64,000 bases of DNA from an uncultured Bacteroidales bacterium (lineage in GTDB: Bacteria; Bacteroidota; Bacteroidia; Bacteroidales; UBA932), in NCBI GenBank assembly GCA_944322815.1, contig CALUQB010000013.1, forward strand, positions 1-64,000, in the 5' to 3' direction. Position numbers and translations under genes: made by a program. Of this stretch, positions 1 to 9,185 are shown in pieces. How positions within the stretch are numbered: position 1 is the first letter of the stretch; each line of letters opens with the position of its first letter. The notes below the pieces were generated by a model. The model did no database searches. It was given only the letters and a program-made list of their open reading frames with translations, and was not told the DNA's origin.

Positions 1-1322
1 CGCACCGCCGCAAGAGAGTCCGTGCCTGCGGCCAACGAGTCCGGAACCGACAGGGAATCACGCACCGCCGCAAGGGAATCCGCCCTCGCCAGAGAATCCG
101 CCGCAGCCTTGGCTTTCGCCAAAGCCTCGGCCGCCTGGGCCGCCTTCAGCGAATCGGCCCGCGCCTTTTCCTGTGCCCGCTTCTGTGCCTCCATCTGCGC
201 CTTCTTGTTCGGATCATTGGCCGCCTCCTCGGCGGCCTTCTTGGCGGCTTCCTCTGCAGCCTTGCGTCTGAACTCGGTCACCGGATCGATATCGAGATTG
301 GCTTTCCGCGTCGCGGCATCCGCGATCGTCAGAGAATCTATCTCAAACATTTTCAGAGTATAATGTATGAGTGTATCGGCGCCGAAATAGACAGTATCCT
401 TCTGTCCTTCCTCCTCGGTCACAGCTATCACGGCAGGATCACGGGTAAGTGTCACTATCGAAAGGGAATCCACATAGTCGAGTTTCCCGGCCAGTCCCGA
501 GACATTTCTCGTGGTATCCGTCAGTTGCACATTGCCGTACATCTGTATGTCGGAAGTGTTCCTGTTGAAATACAGGGAATCGCACCATGCTTCCTGCGTA
601 TCGGACATAAGATGCACCTGTCTGGTGAAAAAGAAAAGCTCGCGCCCGCGGTCGTACCATCCCTGCTCCGCAGAAAGCATATTGTCCTCTTTCCAGGCAT
701 TGGTCCCGGTCCCGAAGGTGGCCAGGGACATCTCGGACTGATATCTGAGGGTATTGGTCTTGATGAAGATGGAATCGGTGAACATATTGACATCCGTCGC
801 GAAATCGAAGGTCTTGATCTTCGAATCATATGTTCCCGTCTGGCTTTCGATGATCTGCCCGTCCTTGTCGCGCATCGAGCCGCCTCTGAAAAAGACGGCC
901 ACACTGTCTTTCGTGTTGTAATCCAGGAATTTGGTTCGCAGGGTATTGTTGTCCTTGTCCTGAAGCTGGACCACATCGCCCCGGAACTCGGCCAGGTCGG
1001 TATCGATGTAGTATTTCATCTTTTCGCTCTGGAGCTCCGTCTGGTCCTGAATGATCTGCACATTCCCGATGGCGTCTATCACCCTGGTATCCACGTTCCA
1101 CAAAGCCGTATCGCAGATAAGATATGTGTTGTTGTGAAAAAATCTGGCAGGCCCGACTATCTTACGGTAACTCATACCATCTATTTCCAGCAACTGTGCG
1201 CTTTTTCCGCTCAACAGCCGCACGAGACTGTCTTCCGGCTCCTGCTGTTCCTGGGCGGAAACCCTCAGGGACAGCACTGCCGGCAGCACAAGCGTCAGTA
1301 GGATGCTGAAAATATTCCTCAT
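1..1322 (-). CDS. OstA/LptA-like organic solvent tolerance protein, partial at the window edge
   Basis: The minus-strand frame opens at 1322 with a Sec signal peptide (hydrophobic core FSILLTLVLPAVLSL, then VSAQ). It continues as an OstA/LptA-type repeat domain, with phrases such as NTYLICDTALWNVDTR and NVQIIQDQTELQSEKMKYY, typical of the Bacteroidota OstA-like family that handles lipopolysaccharide in the periplasm. From about residue 360 onward (positions 1-240) the chain is low-complexity Ala/Lys/Asp-Ser-Leu, probably coiled coil; the DNA there repeats with a period near 60 bp (cgcaccgccgcaag at 1 and 61). The stop lies beyond the window. It follows the SurA-like gene by 3 nt, so it is the distal member of the guaB operon. 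The family is secure; its exact role as LptA or LptD partner is inferred. Confidence 0.8.
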   Translation of the reverse strand, partial: MRNIFSILLTLVLPAVLSLRVSAQEQQEPEDSLVRLLSGKSAQLLEIDGMSYRKIVGPARFFHNNTYLICDTALWNVDTRVIDAIGNVQIIQDQTELQSEKMKYYIDTDLAEFRGDVVQLQDKDNNTLRTKFLDYNTKDSVAVFFRGGSMRDKDGQIIESQTGTYDSKIKTFDFATDVNMFTDSIFIKTNTLRYQSEMSLATFGTGTNAWKEDNMLSAEQGWYDRGRELFFFTRQVHLMSDTQEAWCDSLYFNRNTSDIQMYGNVQLTDTTRNVSGLAGKLDYVDSLSIVTLTRDPAVIAVTEEEGQKDTVYFGADTLIHYTLKMFEIDSLTIADAATRKANLDIDPVTEFRRKAAEEAAKKAAEEAANDPNKKAQMEAQKRAQEKARADSLKAAQAAEALAKAKAAADSLARADSLAAVRDSLSVPDSLAAGTDSLAAV

Positions 1323-1325
1323 GTT

Positions 1326-2708
1326 CTATTGTTCCTGTCTGATTTTAGACGACCATTCAACATGATCGAAAGTACAGTCCTTGAATATGGGATCGATGAC
1401 AATATATGTGTCCGCTATCTTTTCCTTTATGAAGTCATCAATGGCTTTCATGGCTCTCTCGTTCTTAGCCTGCTGCAGCAGCAGGGTATAGTCCTCGGAG
1501 AACGAAGCGGTATGGGCAGGCAGGATCTTGTCCACCTTTATGATCTTGTACACGGTGTTCCCTGAACGGCCTTCATTGTCCCTGGACTCGAACGGAACTG
1601 AAATCTCGCCTTCCTTCAGATCCTTTATGGCATTGTAGTCCTCCGGCTTCAGCTGGTCTATCTCGAAATAGGATGATCCTGAATTGGGATCCGCCATCTG
1701 GCCGCCGTTGGTCCTGGTAGCGGGATCCTGCGAGTAGAAACGCGCAGCCAGGTCAAATGACACGGCCCCGTTCTGCAATTCGATTTTCAGGCTGTCCAGT
1801 GTCTTGAATGCCTTTTCCTTGTCCTCGACAGTGTATTCGGGCTTCATCAGGATATGGCGGGCATTGAACATGTCGCCTTTCTTCTCCAGGACCTCGATGA
1901 TATGGAAACCGTCCGGGGTCTCCACTATCTGGGAAACTATACCCGGTTTCAGGGCCATGGCCGCATCGGAAAATGCAGGCCAGAATACGGACTTGGAAGC
2001 CATTCCGAGTTCGCCTCCGCGCCTGGCGCTTCCCGGGTCCTGTGAATAGATCCTCGCCAGCACGGCGAACTTTTCTCCGTTCATTATCCTTTCCCTGATA
2101 GCCAGAAGCCTGTCTTTTACAGCCAGATTGGCCGCCTCGCGGTCAGGATAAATGCATATCTGGCTGAGCTGGTATTTGATCGGGACGATCGGCAGATCGA
2201 GGGAGTCGGTATTGTCTATATATTCCTGGACATCGAAAGGCGTCATCTCCGGAGCGGAAGAAGCGACATTCTGCTGCATCTGCTGTGTCAGGCTCTGGTC
2301 TTCCAGAGTCTTGCGCCACTCCTGACGCAGCTTGTAGAGAGGCTTGCCGAAATACTCTTCCACATTCTCGTCCCCTCCGAGCTGGGTCCTGATGTTATCC
2401 ACCCTGTTTCTCAGCTCGGCTTCCACCATATCGTTGTTCACGGCCAGCGAGTCAAGCCTGGCCTGTATCAGAAACAGCTTCGCAGTCATCATCTGCTCCA
2501 GCAGTTCGCAACGGATATTCCGGTCCGATGCCATACCCTGTGCCCGCATGATCTGGACTTCTTCCTCCAGTTGCGATATGGATATCATCTCGTTACCCAC
2601 TACAGCGACAGTCTTGTCGATGATGCCGTCCGGATATTGCTGTGCCGCCAGCGGCAATACCGCCAGTGCGGCTGCCAGAACGGCAGATATTCTAAGAAAA
2701 CCTTTCAT
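1326..2708 (-). CDS. surA: SurA-like parvulin peptidyl-prolyl isomerase
   Basis: A 460-residue exported protein (signal peptide with core LAAALAVLPLAAQ). An N-terminal SurA-like chaperone helix region (about 25-160) is followed by two PpiC/parvulin domains. The first is at about 175-275, with SQDPGSARRGGELG and DGFHIIEV. The second is at about 283-390, with NARHILMKP, SQDPATRTNGGQM and a terminal YKIIKV strand. SurA-type proteins escort outer-membrane proteins through the periplasm and isomerise prolyl bonds. It lies between a PPIase-like lipoprotein gene and the OstA-like gene, all in one direction with short gaps, which supports a role in envelope biogenesis. The gene symbol is by family resemblance. 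Confidence 0.87.
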   Translation of the reverse strand: MKGFLRISAVLAAALAVLPLAAQQYPDGIIDKTVAVVGNEMISISQLEEEVQIMRAQGMASDRNIRCELLEQMMTAKLFLIQARLDSLAVNNDMVEAELRNRVDNIRTQLGGDENVEEYFGKPLYKLRQEWRKTLEDQSLTQQMQQNVASSAPEMTPFDVQEYIDNTDSLDLPIVPIKYQLSQICIYPDREAANLAVKDRLLAIRERIMNGEKFAVLARIYSQDPGSARRGGELGMASKSVFWPAFSDAAMALKPGIVSQIVETPDGFHIIEVLEKKGDMFNARHILMKPEYTVEDKEKAFKTLDSLKIELQNGAVSFDLAARFYSQDPATRTNGGQMADPNSGSSYFEIDQLKPEDYNAIKDLKEGEISVPFESRDNEGRSGNTVYKIIKVDKILPAHTASFSEDYTLLLQQAKNERAMKAIDDFIKEKIADTYIVIDPIFKDCTFDHVEWSSKIRQEQ

Positions 2709-2721
2709 GTTTGTCCAATTA

Positions 2722-3591
2722 TCAATAAATCACGAATTTTCCTTTTGCGCGGGCATCCTCCAGCAAGTCCTGTTCCAGATCGGTCACCAGTTCATGTCTT
2801 CTGATGCCTATGAGAATTCCTCTGATTTCCGGTTCGCAATACTCCAGCGGGAGCGGTTCGCCGGCCTGGACAAAGTCCGATATATAAGCTATGTCCATCC
2901 TGTCATAATCGGTATCCTTCACCTGAATGAAAGAATTCCTCATCCTGGAAAGCAGTTTCGTGTAGTCACTCTGCCCGAAATCCTCAGCCAGTTCCACTAT
3001 CCTGATCCACTTGCCTCCGTAGTCGGTATACCTGTCGGCAGATGAACAGGCCAGGCTGTCGACATAGACCATATCTTCGACATTGTCCGAAGCCATGTTC
3101 TTCATTATCAGGTCGATATTAGGAGAATCGGCAGCTATCCTCATGAAATGGGCCTTGACCATAGGAACATCAGCCACGAACTTCTGCTTGTGCGACTCGT
3201 AATACTCCAAAAGCTCGTCATGAGTGACGCTGGTGTCCAGCCTTTCATTCACATACCTCTGTTCATAACGGTATTTCAGCAATGCCTTGCGATACTCCTC
3301 CACTTCTCTCGAAACATCCTTTTCCTGTTTCGAAAGCTGCGCTTCAGCAATATCGGCGAAAACCAGATCCGATGCCCATGAGTTTATATACTGCATCACT
3401 ATCTTCATGCTGTCCTCGTGCGATGTCCCTGGAGGCACCAGTGTGGAAATATCGCTCTGGCTCAGCTTATGGCTGCCGACCTTGGCTATGGCCTTGCGGT
3501 CGTTGTCAAAAAGTGACGAAATCGCCTCACACGATGAGAACACCGGCAAGGCGACTATCAATATCAATACAGATGAAATCCATCCTTTCAT
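2722..3591 (-). CDS. PPIase/SurA-N-like lipoprotein
   Basis: I place the start at 3591 (MKGWISSVLILIV), because it gives a clean lipoprotein signal (LPVFSSC) and lies 7 nt after the guaB stop; the longer reading frame would run into guaB. The product is about 289 residues, rich in charged helices, with a segment HDELLEYYESHKQKF like the N-terminal chaperone region of SurA/PrsA proteins. No complete parvulin core is recognisable, so isomerase activity is doubtful. In Bacteroidota such a gene commonly precedes a full SurA-like gene, as here. A periplasmic or inner-leaflet chaperone role in outer-membrane protein assembly is inferred. Confidence 0.72.
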   Translation of the reverse strand: MKGWISSVLILIVALPVFSSCEAISSLFDNDRKAIAKVGSHKLSQSDISTLVPPGTSHEDSMKIVMQYINSWASDLVFADIAEAQLSKQEKDVSREVEEYRKALLKYRYEQRYVNERLDTSVTHDELLEYYESHKQKFVADVPMVKAHFMRIAADSPNIDLIMKNMASDNVEDMVYVDSLACSSADRYTDYGGKWIRIVELAEDFGQSDYTKLLSRMRNSFIQVKDTDYDRMDIAYISDFVQAGEPLPLEYCEPEIRGILIGIRRHELVTDLEQDLLEDARAKGKFVIY

Positions 3592-3598
3592 CCCGGAA

Positions 3599-5068
3599 CT
3601 ATCTTGAATAGTTCGGAGATTCCCTGGTGATGGTGACATCATGAGGATGTCCTTCCACGAAACCTGCGTGGGTGATGCGGACGAATTTCGCCCCGCGGAG
3701 AGCCTCGATATCCTTCGCGCCGCAGTAACCCATACCTGCACGGAGGCCTCCTACGAGCTGGTATACCACCTCCGCGAGAGTACCCTTGTACGGCACCTGG
3801 GCTACGATTCCTTCAGGAACGAGTTTCTTGATATCGTCCTCCATATCCTGGAAATACCTGTCCTTCGATCCCTGCTGCATGGCTTCGAGCGAACCCATTC
3901 CCCTGTAAGACTTGAATTTACGGCCGTTAAGGATAATAGTCTCACCCGGTGACTCCTCGACTCCGGCGAAGAGCGATCCGGCCATGATGGTGCTGGCACC
4001 TGCAGCCAGAGCCTTGACCACATCTCCGGAATATCTGATACCGCCGTCCGCTATGACAGGAATACCTGTACCCTTCAATGCATTGGAAGCCATCATCACT
4101 GCAGAAAGCTGAGGCATGCCGACACCTGCGATGACACGGGTCGTACAGATGGAACCCGGACCGATTCCGACTTTCACGGCGCTCACGCCTGCATCCGCGA
4201 GAGCTTTCGCCCCTTCCGCAGTGGCCACGTTTCCGGCTACGATCTGTATGTCAGGCAGGGCTTCGCAGGCTTTCTTGATCACGTTGAGCACTCCTACCGA
4301 ATGTCCGTGGGCAGTATCCACCACCACGGCATCGGCTCCCGCATGAGTCAGCATCTCAATGCGTTCGATAGTATCTGATTTGACACCTACCGCAGCCGCC
4401 ACGAGAAGACGGCCCTTCGAATCCTTGGAAGCGATAGGATTGTCCTTGATCTTCATCAGGTCCTTATAGGTGATGAGTCCTTCCAGAGTACCGTCCTTGT
4501 TCACTACGGGGAGTTTCTCCACCTTGTAGTTTCTCAGGAGTTCGGTAGCCTCGGAAAGGCTGATGCCGGCAGGAGCGGTCACCAGGTTCTCGGAAGTCAT
4601 GATCCGGGAAATCGGCAGCTTCATGTTGTCTTGGAAGCGCAGATCCCTGTTGGTCACGATACCTATAAGGTGCATGCTGCCATCTACGACAGGGATTCCT
4701 CCGATATGATGCTGTGCCATCATTCCCAGTGCATCTCCGACAGTAGCATCAGGACTGATGGTGATAGGGTCGTCGATCATGCCGTTCTCGGCTCTCTTGA
4801 CCTTTTTCACCTGATTCATCTGGGCCTCGATGGTCATATTCTTGTGAATGACACCTATTCCTCCTGCCCTGGCCATGGCGATAGCCAGATCTGCCTCGGT
4901 CACGGTGTCCATCGCTGCCGACACTATCGGTGTCTGCAATCTGATGTCCCTGGAAAACCATGTGGTGACGTCCACCTCTCTCGGTAGGACTTCTGAACGT
5001 GCCGGGATAAGCAACACATCATCGAAGGTCAAGCCTTCCGGAATCTCGTAATTGGTAAATGTCTGCAT
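3599..5068 (-). CDS. guaB: inosine-5'-monophosphate dehydrogenase
   Basis: IMP dehydrogenase oxidises IMP to XMP with NAD+, the committed step of GMP synthesis in the cytoplasm. The product is 489 residues from the chosen start at 5068 ([20 protein letters not shown]), the usual family length; an ATG 42 nt upstream lies between the -7 box and the gene and is not needed. The barrel is interrupted by a CBS pair (about 95-150 and 155-210). The catalytic loop [11 protein letters not shown] puts the active cysteine at about 308, followed by the flap region (GMGSLEAM). It is the first gene of the guaB, PPIase-like, surA, ostA-like cluster. Confidence 0.97.
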   Translation of the reverse strand: MQTFTNYEIPEGLTFDDVLLIPARSEVLPREVDVTTWFSRDIRLQTPIVSAAMDTVTEADLAIAMARAGGIGVIHKNMTIEAQMNQVKKVKRAENGMIDDPITISPDATVGDALGMMAQHHIGGIPVVDGSMHLIGIVTNRDLRFQDNMKLPISRIMTSENLVTAPAGISLSEATELLRNYKVEKLPVVNKDGTLEGLITYKDLMKIKDNPIASKDSKGRLLVAAAVGVKSDTIERIEMLTHAGADAVVVDTAHGHSVGVLNVIKKACEALPDIQIVAGNVATAEGAKALADAGVSAVKVGIGPGSICTTRVIAGVGMPQLSAVMMASNALKGTGIPVIADGGIRYSGDVVKALAAGASTIMAGSLFAGVEESPGETIILNGRKFKSYRGMGSLEAMQQGSKDRYFQDMEDDIKKLVPEGIVAQVPYKGTLAEVVYQLVGGLRAGMGYCGAKDIEALRGAKFVRITHAGFVEGHPHDVTITRESPNYSR

Positions 5069-5089
5069 GCTCGAAAATTTTATAATCTG

Positions 5090-5122
5090 CAAAGATAGTG
5101 ATTTTTGCACGAAAATATCAAA
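5090..5122 (-). promoter_or_regulatory. promoter of the guaB operon
   Basis: Read on the minus strand, TTTG (5122-5119) is followed after 21 bp by TATCTTTG (5097-5090), matching the Bacteroidota consensus TTTG-N19..21-TAnnTTTG. It ends 22 nt upstream of the guaB ATG and begins at the base next to the radical SAM stop codon, so guaB is transcribed independently of that gene. Confidence 0.75.
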
Positions 5123-6178
5123 TTATTCATCCGATGTCTGTCCTGACCCGGTCAGAGCCTCCAGCCCCGGCCAGAGCCGCCCCTGCCATGCATTTCTCTC
5201 CTCCATACGGCGGTCCAGCATGCGCAGCAGTTCGAAATTCCGCACCAGGCCCCACGGGGTTTCGTTCACGAAGCGCGGAGGCACCTCTCCTGCTATCCGT
5301 TCGATATACAGGTCAGGCCGCAGTCTTTCCAGAATATCGATGATGAAATCCAGATATTCCTCCATTCCGAAACGCAGGAAATCCTCTGGTTTACGGGCAT
5401 ATTCCTTCTCCATCGCCGTCCCCTTGATGATCTGCAGCTGGTGGAACTTCACTGATTTCAACGGCAGGGCATTGATCATGGTCGTCTGGTCCAGCAGCAT
5501 CTGCCTGCTCTCGCCCGGGAGTCCCAGAATGAAATGCGCCCCTGTGTCGATCCCTCTCTCCGCAGTCATCTCCACGGCTTTCTCCGCACAGGCGAAATCA
5601 TGACCTCTGTTTATCCTCTTCAAAGTCGCGTCATAGCACGACTCTATCCCGTACTCGACCGTCACCACCGGTGCACTGAGGACGTTTTCCCCGACTTTCC
5701 GCCGCCATTCCGGCAAAAGACTGCCGTCTTTCAATGCCGCTATCATGTCCAGTTTTTCCTCGTCCACGCAGTCCGGTCTTGTTCCTATGACTATTCCGAC
5801 CACCTCCGGGTGGTCCAATGCTTCCGTATACAGGGAGCGCAGGCGTCCAACGGGGGCGTAAGTATTCGAATAAGCCTGGAAATAGGCCAGATAATGGCCG
5901 GAATTCCGGTATCTGACACGATGGAATTCAATACCCTCGTCCATCTGCCGGCGCAATGTCTTCCCGGGGACGCTGTAACCCGGATGAAATGCAGCATTGT
6001 CACAATAGGTGCAGCCTCCCGTACCGACAGTACCGTCCCTGTTCGGGCAAGTAAAGCCTGCATCGAGGACTATTTTCTGCAGCCGTTCTCCGTATTTTTC
6101 CCTGTAATAACCTACAAATGAACGGTATCTTTTACCTCCGTCAAATTCCATATGGCTGTGTTTTCCTGCAAATGTCAT
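5123..6178 (-). CDS. radical SAM protein, YhcC/TIGR01212 family
   Basis: A radical SAM enzyme of the YhcC type. The iron-sulfur motif is in LDAGFTCPNRDGTVGTGGCTYC (Cys 44, 56 and 59 from the start used here), an extended spacing typical of this family. It is followed by the family blocks YFQAYSNTYAP, GIVIGTRPDC and FILGLPGE. The family is widespread, but its substrate is not established to my knowledge; tRNA modification has been proposed for related Elp3-like proteins. The start at 6178 is uncertain: an ATG at 6151 (MEFDGGKRYRS) would give a more usual N-terminus. It is transcribed away from the ATPase gene, and the repeat array begins about 35 bp upstream of it. Confidence 0.85.
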   Translation of the reverse strand: MTFAGKHSHMEFDGGKRYRSFVGYYREKYGERLQKIVLDAGFTCPNRDGTVGTGGCTYCDNAAFHPGYSVPGKTLRRQMDEGIEFHRVRYRNSGHYLAYFQAYSNTYAPVGRLRSLYTEALDHPEVVGIVIGTRPDCVDEEKLDMIAALKDGSLLPEWRRKVGENVLSAPVVTVEYGIESCYDATLKRINRGHDFACAEKAVEMTAERGIDTGAHFILGLPGESRQMLLDQTTMINALPLKSVKFHQLQIIKGTAMEKEYARKPEDFLRFGMEEYLDFIIDILERLRPDLYIERIAGEVPPRFVNETPWGLVRNFELLRMLDRRMEERNAWQGRLWPGLEALTGSGQTSDE

Positions 6179-6212
6179 AAATCTTTTCTTTCCAATGAAA
6201 TTTTCAAGCGAG

Positions 6213-6296
6213 TGTTTTTTACAAAAAACATTTCCGATATAAATCTGTTTTCTATAAAAAACATTTTGAGTACATTTTTGTTTTTTATAAAAAACA
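6213..6296 (+). repeat. upstream array: three 18-bp palindromes at 33-bp intervals
   Basis: Three copies of an A/T palindrome start at 6213 (tgttttttacaaaaaaca), 6246 (tgttttctataaaaaaca) and 6279 (tgttttttataaaaaaca). The period is exactly 33 bp, each palindrome being followed by a 15-bp spacer that begins ttt. The third copy lies between the -33 and -7 elements of the ATPase promoter and should block or recruit polymerase if bound. A 33-bp spacing is about three helical turns and would put the sites on one face of the helix. An array of the same period and orientation lies after the gene. Confidence 0.85.
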
Positions 6297-6306
6297 CATA
6301 TATTTG
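6277..6306 (+). promoter_or_regulatory. promoter of the AAA ATPase gene, overlapped by a palindrome
   Basis: TTTG at 6277-6280 and TATATTTG at 6299-6306, separated by 18 bp, fit the Bacteroidota promoter pattern. Transcription would start near 6312, giving a short leader to the ATG at 6328. The palindrome 6279-6296 fills the spacer. Confidence 0.65.
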
Positions 6307-6327
6307 CAGAAAGAACAAGGCGAAATT

Positions 6328-7533
6328 ATGGAAAGGCTCTTCGAAAGACATGACGAATACATGGAAAATGTCCCCATGGATTTCATCAGGAACTTCATGC
6401 AGACAGTGAACTGGGACAGTCGGCTTATCTGCATCAAAGGTTCCAAAGGTGTAGGGAAATCGACGCTGCTGCTGCAGAAAATAAAGACGGAATTTCCGCA
6501 AGGCAGCAGACATGTTCTCTACTGCTCTGCCGATACCGGCTATTTCACGACACACTCGCTGGTAGAGACCGCGGACATGTTCGTCAAGACCGGAGGCACA
6601 CATCTTTTCATAGACGAGATCCACAAATATGAGGGGTGGAGTCAGGAACTGAAGGAAATCTATGACCTGCACAAAGGTTTGCATGTAGTGGTCAGCGGCA
6701 GTTCGCTTCTCGAGATAAACAACGGCAAGGCAGATCTGTCGAGACGGATGATAGAATATGAAATGCCGGGACTGTCATTCAGGGAATACCTGATATTCGA
6801 GACCGGAGAGAAATTCGATACCGTAAGGCTTTCAGACCTGCTTGGCAATGCATCAGGATTCTGTAGTGAAATCAGAAGCAAGTGCAGACCTCTGGAACAC
6901 TTCGGACAATATCTCAAATCCGGATACTATCCGTTTTATTTCGAAGACAAGGCTTCATATGGTTTCAGAATAGAAAACATAGTAAACTACATCATCGATA
7001 CCGAACTGACGGTCCAGAGAAATGTCGAAACCGGCAATGTCAGGAAAGTAAAGGCACTGCTTCAAGTCATTTCCGGTATGTTGCCATTCGAAATCGACAT
7101 AGCCAAAATCTCCAGGAATATCGGAATCCAGAGACTCACGACATTGAAATATCTGAAATATCTGGAAGAGGCCAAACTCATAAGACGACTGTTCGCCGGC
7201 CTCAACGCCACAAGCGACCTGCAGAAACCGGACAAGATACTTATGGATAATCCGAATCTTCTGTCCGCGCTTTCACCGGACACGCCGTTGAAAGGGACAG
7301 TCCGGGAAACATTCTTCTGCAACCAGCTTTCAGGAGCCGGACACAGCATGGAATACGGAGGACTCAAGACCGGAGACTTTCGGATAGACGGAAAATATGT
7401 CATCGAAGTCGGAGGACAGGACAAAGGTTTCAGTCAGATAAAAAATGAAGAAAACGGCTATGTCGCGGCTGATGATATCGACTCTGCCGTATTCAGGAAA
7501 ATCCCCCTATGGGCTTTCGGATTCCTGTACTGA
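6328..7533 (+). CDS. ATP-binding protein with AAA_14 and DUF4143 domains
   Basis: A 401-residue ATPase. Walker A is GSKGVGKST at about 38-46 and Walker B is HLFIDEIHK with D96/E97. An arginine-rich sensor region follows, then a DUF4143-type C-terminal half ending IPLWAFGFLY, a hallmark of the large Bacteroidales family of these proteins. The start at 6328 is preferred to a TTG at 6304, because that TTG is part of the -7 box. The biological role of the family is not known. The gene stands alone, pointing away from the radical SAM gene, and is bracketed by palindrome arrays of equal period. It may be autoregulated or belong to a mobile cassette; both are inferences. Confidence 0.85.
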   Translation: MERLFERHDEYMENVPMDFIRNFMQTVNWDSRLICIKGSKGVGKSTLLLQKIKTEFPQGSRHVLYCSADTGYFTTHSLVETADMFVKTGGTHLFIDEIHKYEGWSQELKEIYDLHKGLHVVVSGSSLLEINNGKADLSRRMIEYEMPGLSFREYLIFETGEKFDTVRLSDLLGNASGFCSEIRSKCRPLEHFGQYLKSGYYPFYFEDKASYGFRIENIVNYIIDTELTVQRNVETGNVRKVKALLQVISGMLPFEIDIAKISRNIGIQRLTTLKYLKYLEEAKLIRRLFAGLNATSDLQKPDKILMDNPNLLSALSPDTPLKGTVRETFFCNQLSGAGHSMEYGGLKTGDFRIDGKYVIEVGGQDKGFSQIKNEENGYVAADDIDSAVFRKIPLWAFGFLY

Positions 7534-7542
7534 TAGATAAGG

Positions 7543-7626
7543 TATTTTTCGCAAAGAACATTTTAGATACTTAAATGTTTTTTACAAAGAACATTTTCGA
7601 TGTGCTTCTGTTTTTTACAAAAAACA
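7543..7626 (+). repeat. downstream array: three 18-bp palindromes at 33-bp intervals
   Basis: Copies start at 7543 (degenerate, tatttttcgcaaagaaca), 7576 (tgttttttacaaagaaca) and 7609 (tgttttttacaaaaaaca). The period is again exactly 33 bp, and the spacers (ttttagatac..., ttttcgatgt...) resemble the upstream ones, so the two arrays are direct copies. A -7-like TACGTTTG follows at 7635-7642, as if this array also once served a promoter. Only a 17-codon open frame (7667-7720) follows, which I do not call a gene. Confidence 0.82.
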
Positions 7627-7778
7627 CATTCCGGTACGTTTGTCCAAAAAAAGCGGTGTACCATAAATGCAAACTGCTGCGTTATTATCGGGATTCGGGC
7701 TAAGTCATTTACGAAAGTAAACTCCTGTCGCCCTCACCCTCAATGCCTTGCATTTTATCAATTCTGATACACCTAAAG

Positions 7779-7812
7779 AGACTGTGCAAAATTTACCATT
7801 TTGACACAGTCT
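7779..7812. terminator. strong hairpin, probable bidirectional terminator
   Basis: agactgtg-caaaat (7779-7792) pairs with attttg-a-cacagtct (7798-7812): 14 bp with one bulged base and a 5-nt loop. It lies 50 nt beyond the stop of the minus-strand lipoprotein gene and 245 nt after the ATPase. There is no long T-run. The arms could also be abutted terminal repeats left by an insertion sequence. The rest of 7627-7861 shows nothing I recognise. Confidence 0.45.
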
Positions 7813-7861
7813 CCAATGCGTAAAATACGCTGTTTATCCGCCGATTCAACGAACCAGTCAG

Positions 7862-9121
7862 CTATTCGGCACGTTTGAAGGTCATTTCGAGATAAACCAT
7901 TCCAGCTGTAGGCTTGTCCGGCATATACATTCCATACATAGGGTCAAGCCACTCCGGACAGAAGGTATGGGATTCATAATCAAGCACATAAAAATCGAGC
8001 AATTCATCGCCGGTTTCTGCGTCAGTGATAAATCGAGCACCGATATATGCAACTTTATCTTCACTTGTCTCTGCCGGAGAGAAGAATCTGTTTACATTAT
8101 CCAATTCTACCAACAAAACAGCTGGATCAATCGTTCCATAAGCATCATAATAATCTCCTTGCTTAACAGACGATTCACCTATAAAATAATCCTTGAACGA
8201 TGACTCGAATGCAGGAGTGAATGTACCTGTCTCCAAATCAAACGTGATCTTGTCATTGGCATTGAACTGCGGAAGCAGATCATATTTTGAACACATATCA
8301 TAATACTGACCCTCAAAATACTCACGGTCTGTAACCAATTCGTTGATCACCCATTCTCCGTCAAGAGCCTCCCATGGAGAACCCGAAAACGTAACCTCTA
8401 CACTGCCATAAGTTCCGATATGAATATTGTCTGACTCGACAATATTCAGGACCACTTTATTGTGATTCTCATCATATGGTTCAATCATATTCAATATGAG
8501 AGTACCCTCAAGACCATTCTGCTCAATCACTATCTCGGATTTGCCGCCTTCAAACTCGAAATTGGTTCCAAGAACCGCCGTAGATTTAGACTCATCCACT
8601 TCAAGAGTTATGGTCATAGCCTGTCCTACTCTATAGAACATACCGGATCTGTCAAAAATCTGTACATTAACACCGGCGGAAACGACGCCTTTCCTTACCT
8701 GCGATTCAAATGACGCATACAACTGCACCGGTACAAGTGTAAATGTAACGGAAGAAAGGTTTCCAAGCGCGAAACCGTCCGGTGCACCAAGAGCCGCTGT
8801 CACGGTCTTCCCTTCCGCATCGGAATTTGCAGCCCTGACCGTGATAGTGGAGACAGGCTCCAAACCTCCGATGACAAATTCTTCAGCCGACACGAAATAA
8901 TCCTCGCCTTCAACTGCCGTTCCGCTGAAATTCACAGGTATCGTGACAGGCTCGGTGTCGTTATAGCCGGATGCCATCAGAGTGAGGGTGAAAACCCCGT
9001 CCACATTGACAGGCTGGACCGCAAAACTTACCGTAGGGACCTCCACCGTGTCCTCAGGCTCGCAAGACACCATGAACAGAGCCGTCATGGCCGCGAAAAT
9101 CATAAACAAACTTTTTTTCAT
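7862..9121 (-). CDS. Calx-beta-like surface lipoprotein of a SusCD locus
   Basis: I start at 9121 (MKKSLFMIFAAMTALFMVSC), which gives a lipobox with Cys20; the longer frame only adds an unrelated leader. Residues about 30-130 look like a Calx-beta/immunoglobulin-type domain (VSFAV, EGEDYF, TVTAALG). A second similar unit spans about 135-230. The C-terminal 170 residues (beginning DGEWVINEL) form another beta-rich module. No catalytic motif is visible. As the last gene after susC and susD, it most likely helps bind substrate at the cell surface. Function is inferred from position and architecture. Confidence 0.7.
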   Translation of the reverse strand: MKKSLFMIFAAMTALFMVSCEPEDTVEVPTVSFAVQPVNVDGVFTLTLMASGYNDTEPVTIPVNFSGTAVEGEDYFVSAEEFVIGGLEPVSTITVRAANSDAEGKTVTAALGAPDGFALGNLSSVTFTLVPVQLYASFESQVRKGVVSAGVNVQIFDRSGMFYRVGQAMTITLEVDESKSTAVLGTNFEFEGGKSEIVIEQNGLEGTLILNMIEPYDENHNKVVLNIVESDNIHIGTYGSVEVTFSGSPWEALDGEWVINELVTDREYFEGQYYDMCSKYDLLPQFNANDKITFDLETGTFTPAFESSFKDYFIGESSVKQGDYYDAYGTIDPAVLLVELDNVNRFFSPAETSEDKVAYIGARFITDAETGDELLDFYVLDYESHTFCPEWLDPMYGMYMPDKPTAGMVYLEMTFKRAE

Positions 9122-9185
9122 ACGCGTAAAAATTAATATTGTCAGTTCGTAAATTCTCAAATCATATCTTCACTCTGCGTCCTTA

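Noticed and set aside
6304..6327. TTG start for the ATPase at 6304
   Set aside because: The TTG is part of the TATATTTG promoter box; the ATG at 6328 gives the normal N-terminus.
6213..7626. CRISPR-like array
   Set aside because: The repeated part is itself a palindrome of A/T, spacers are only 15 bp and similar to each other, there are three units per side, and no cas gene is present.
7667..7720. 17-codon frame after the downstream array
   Set aside because: Too short, with no evidence of translation; kept only as part of the orphan promoter finding.
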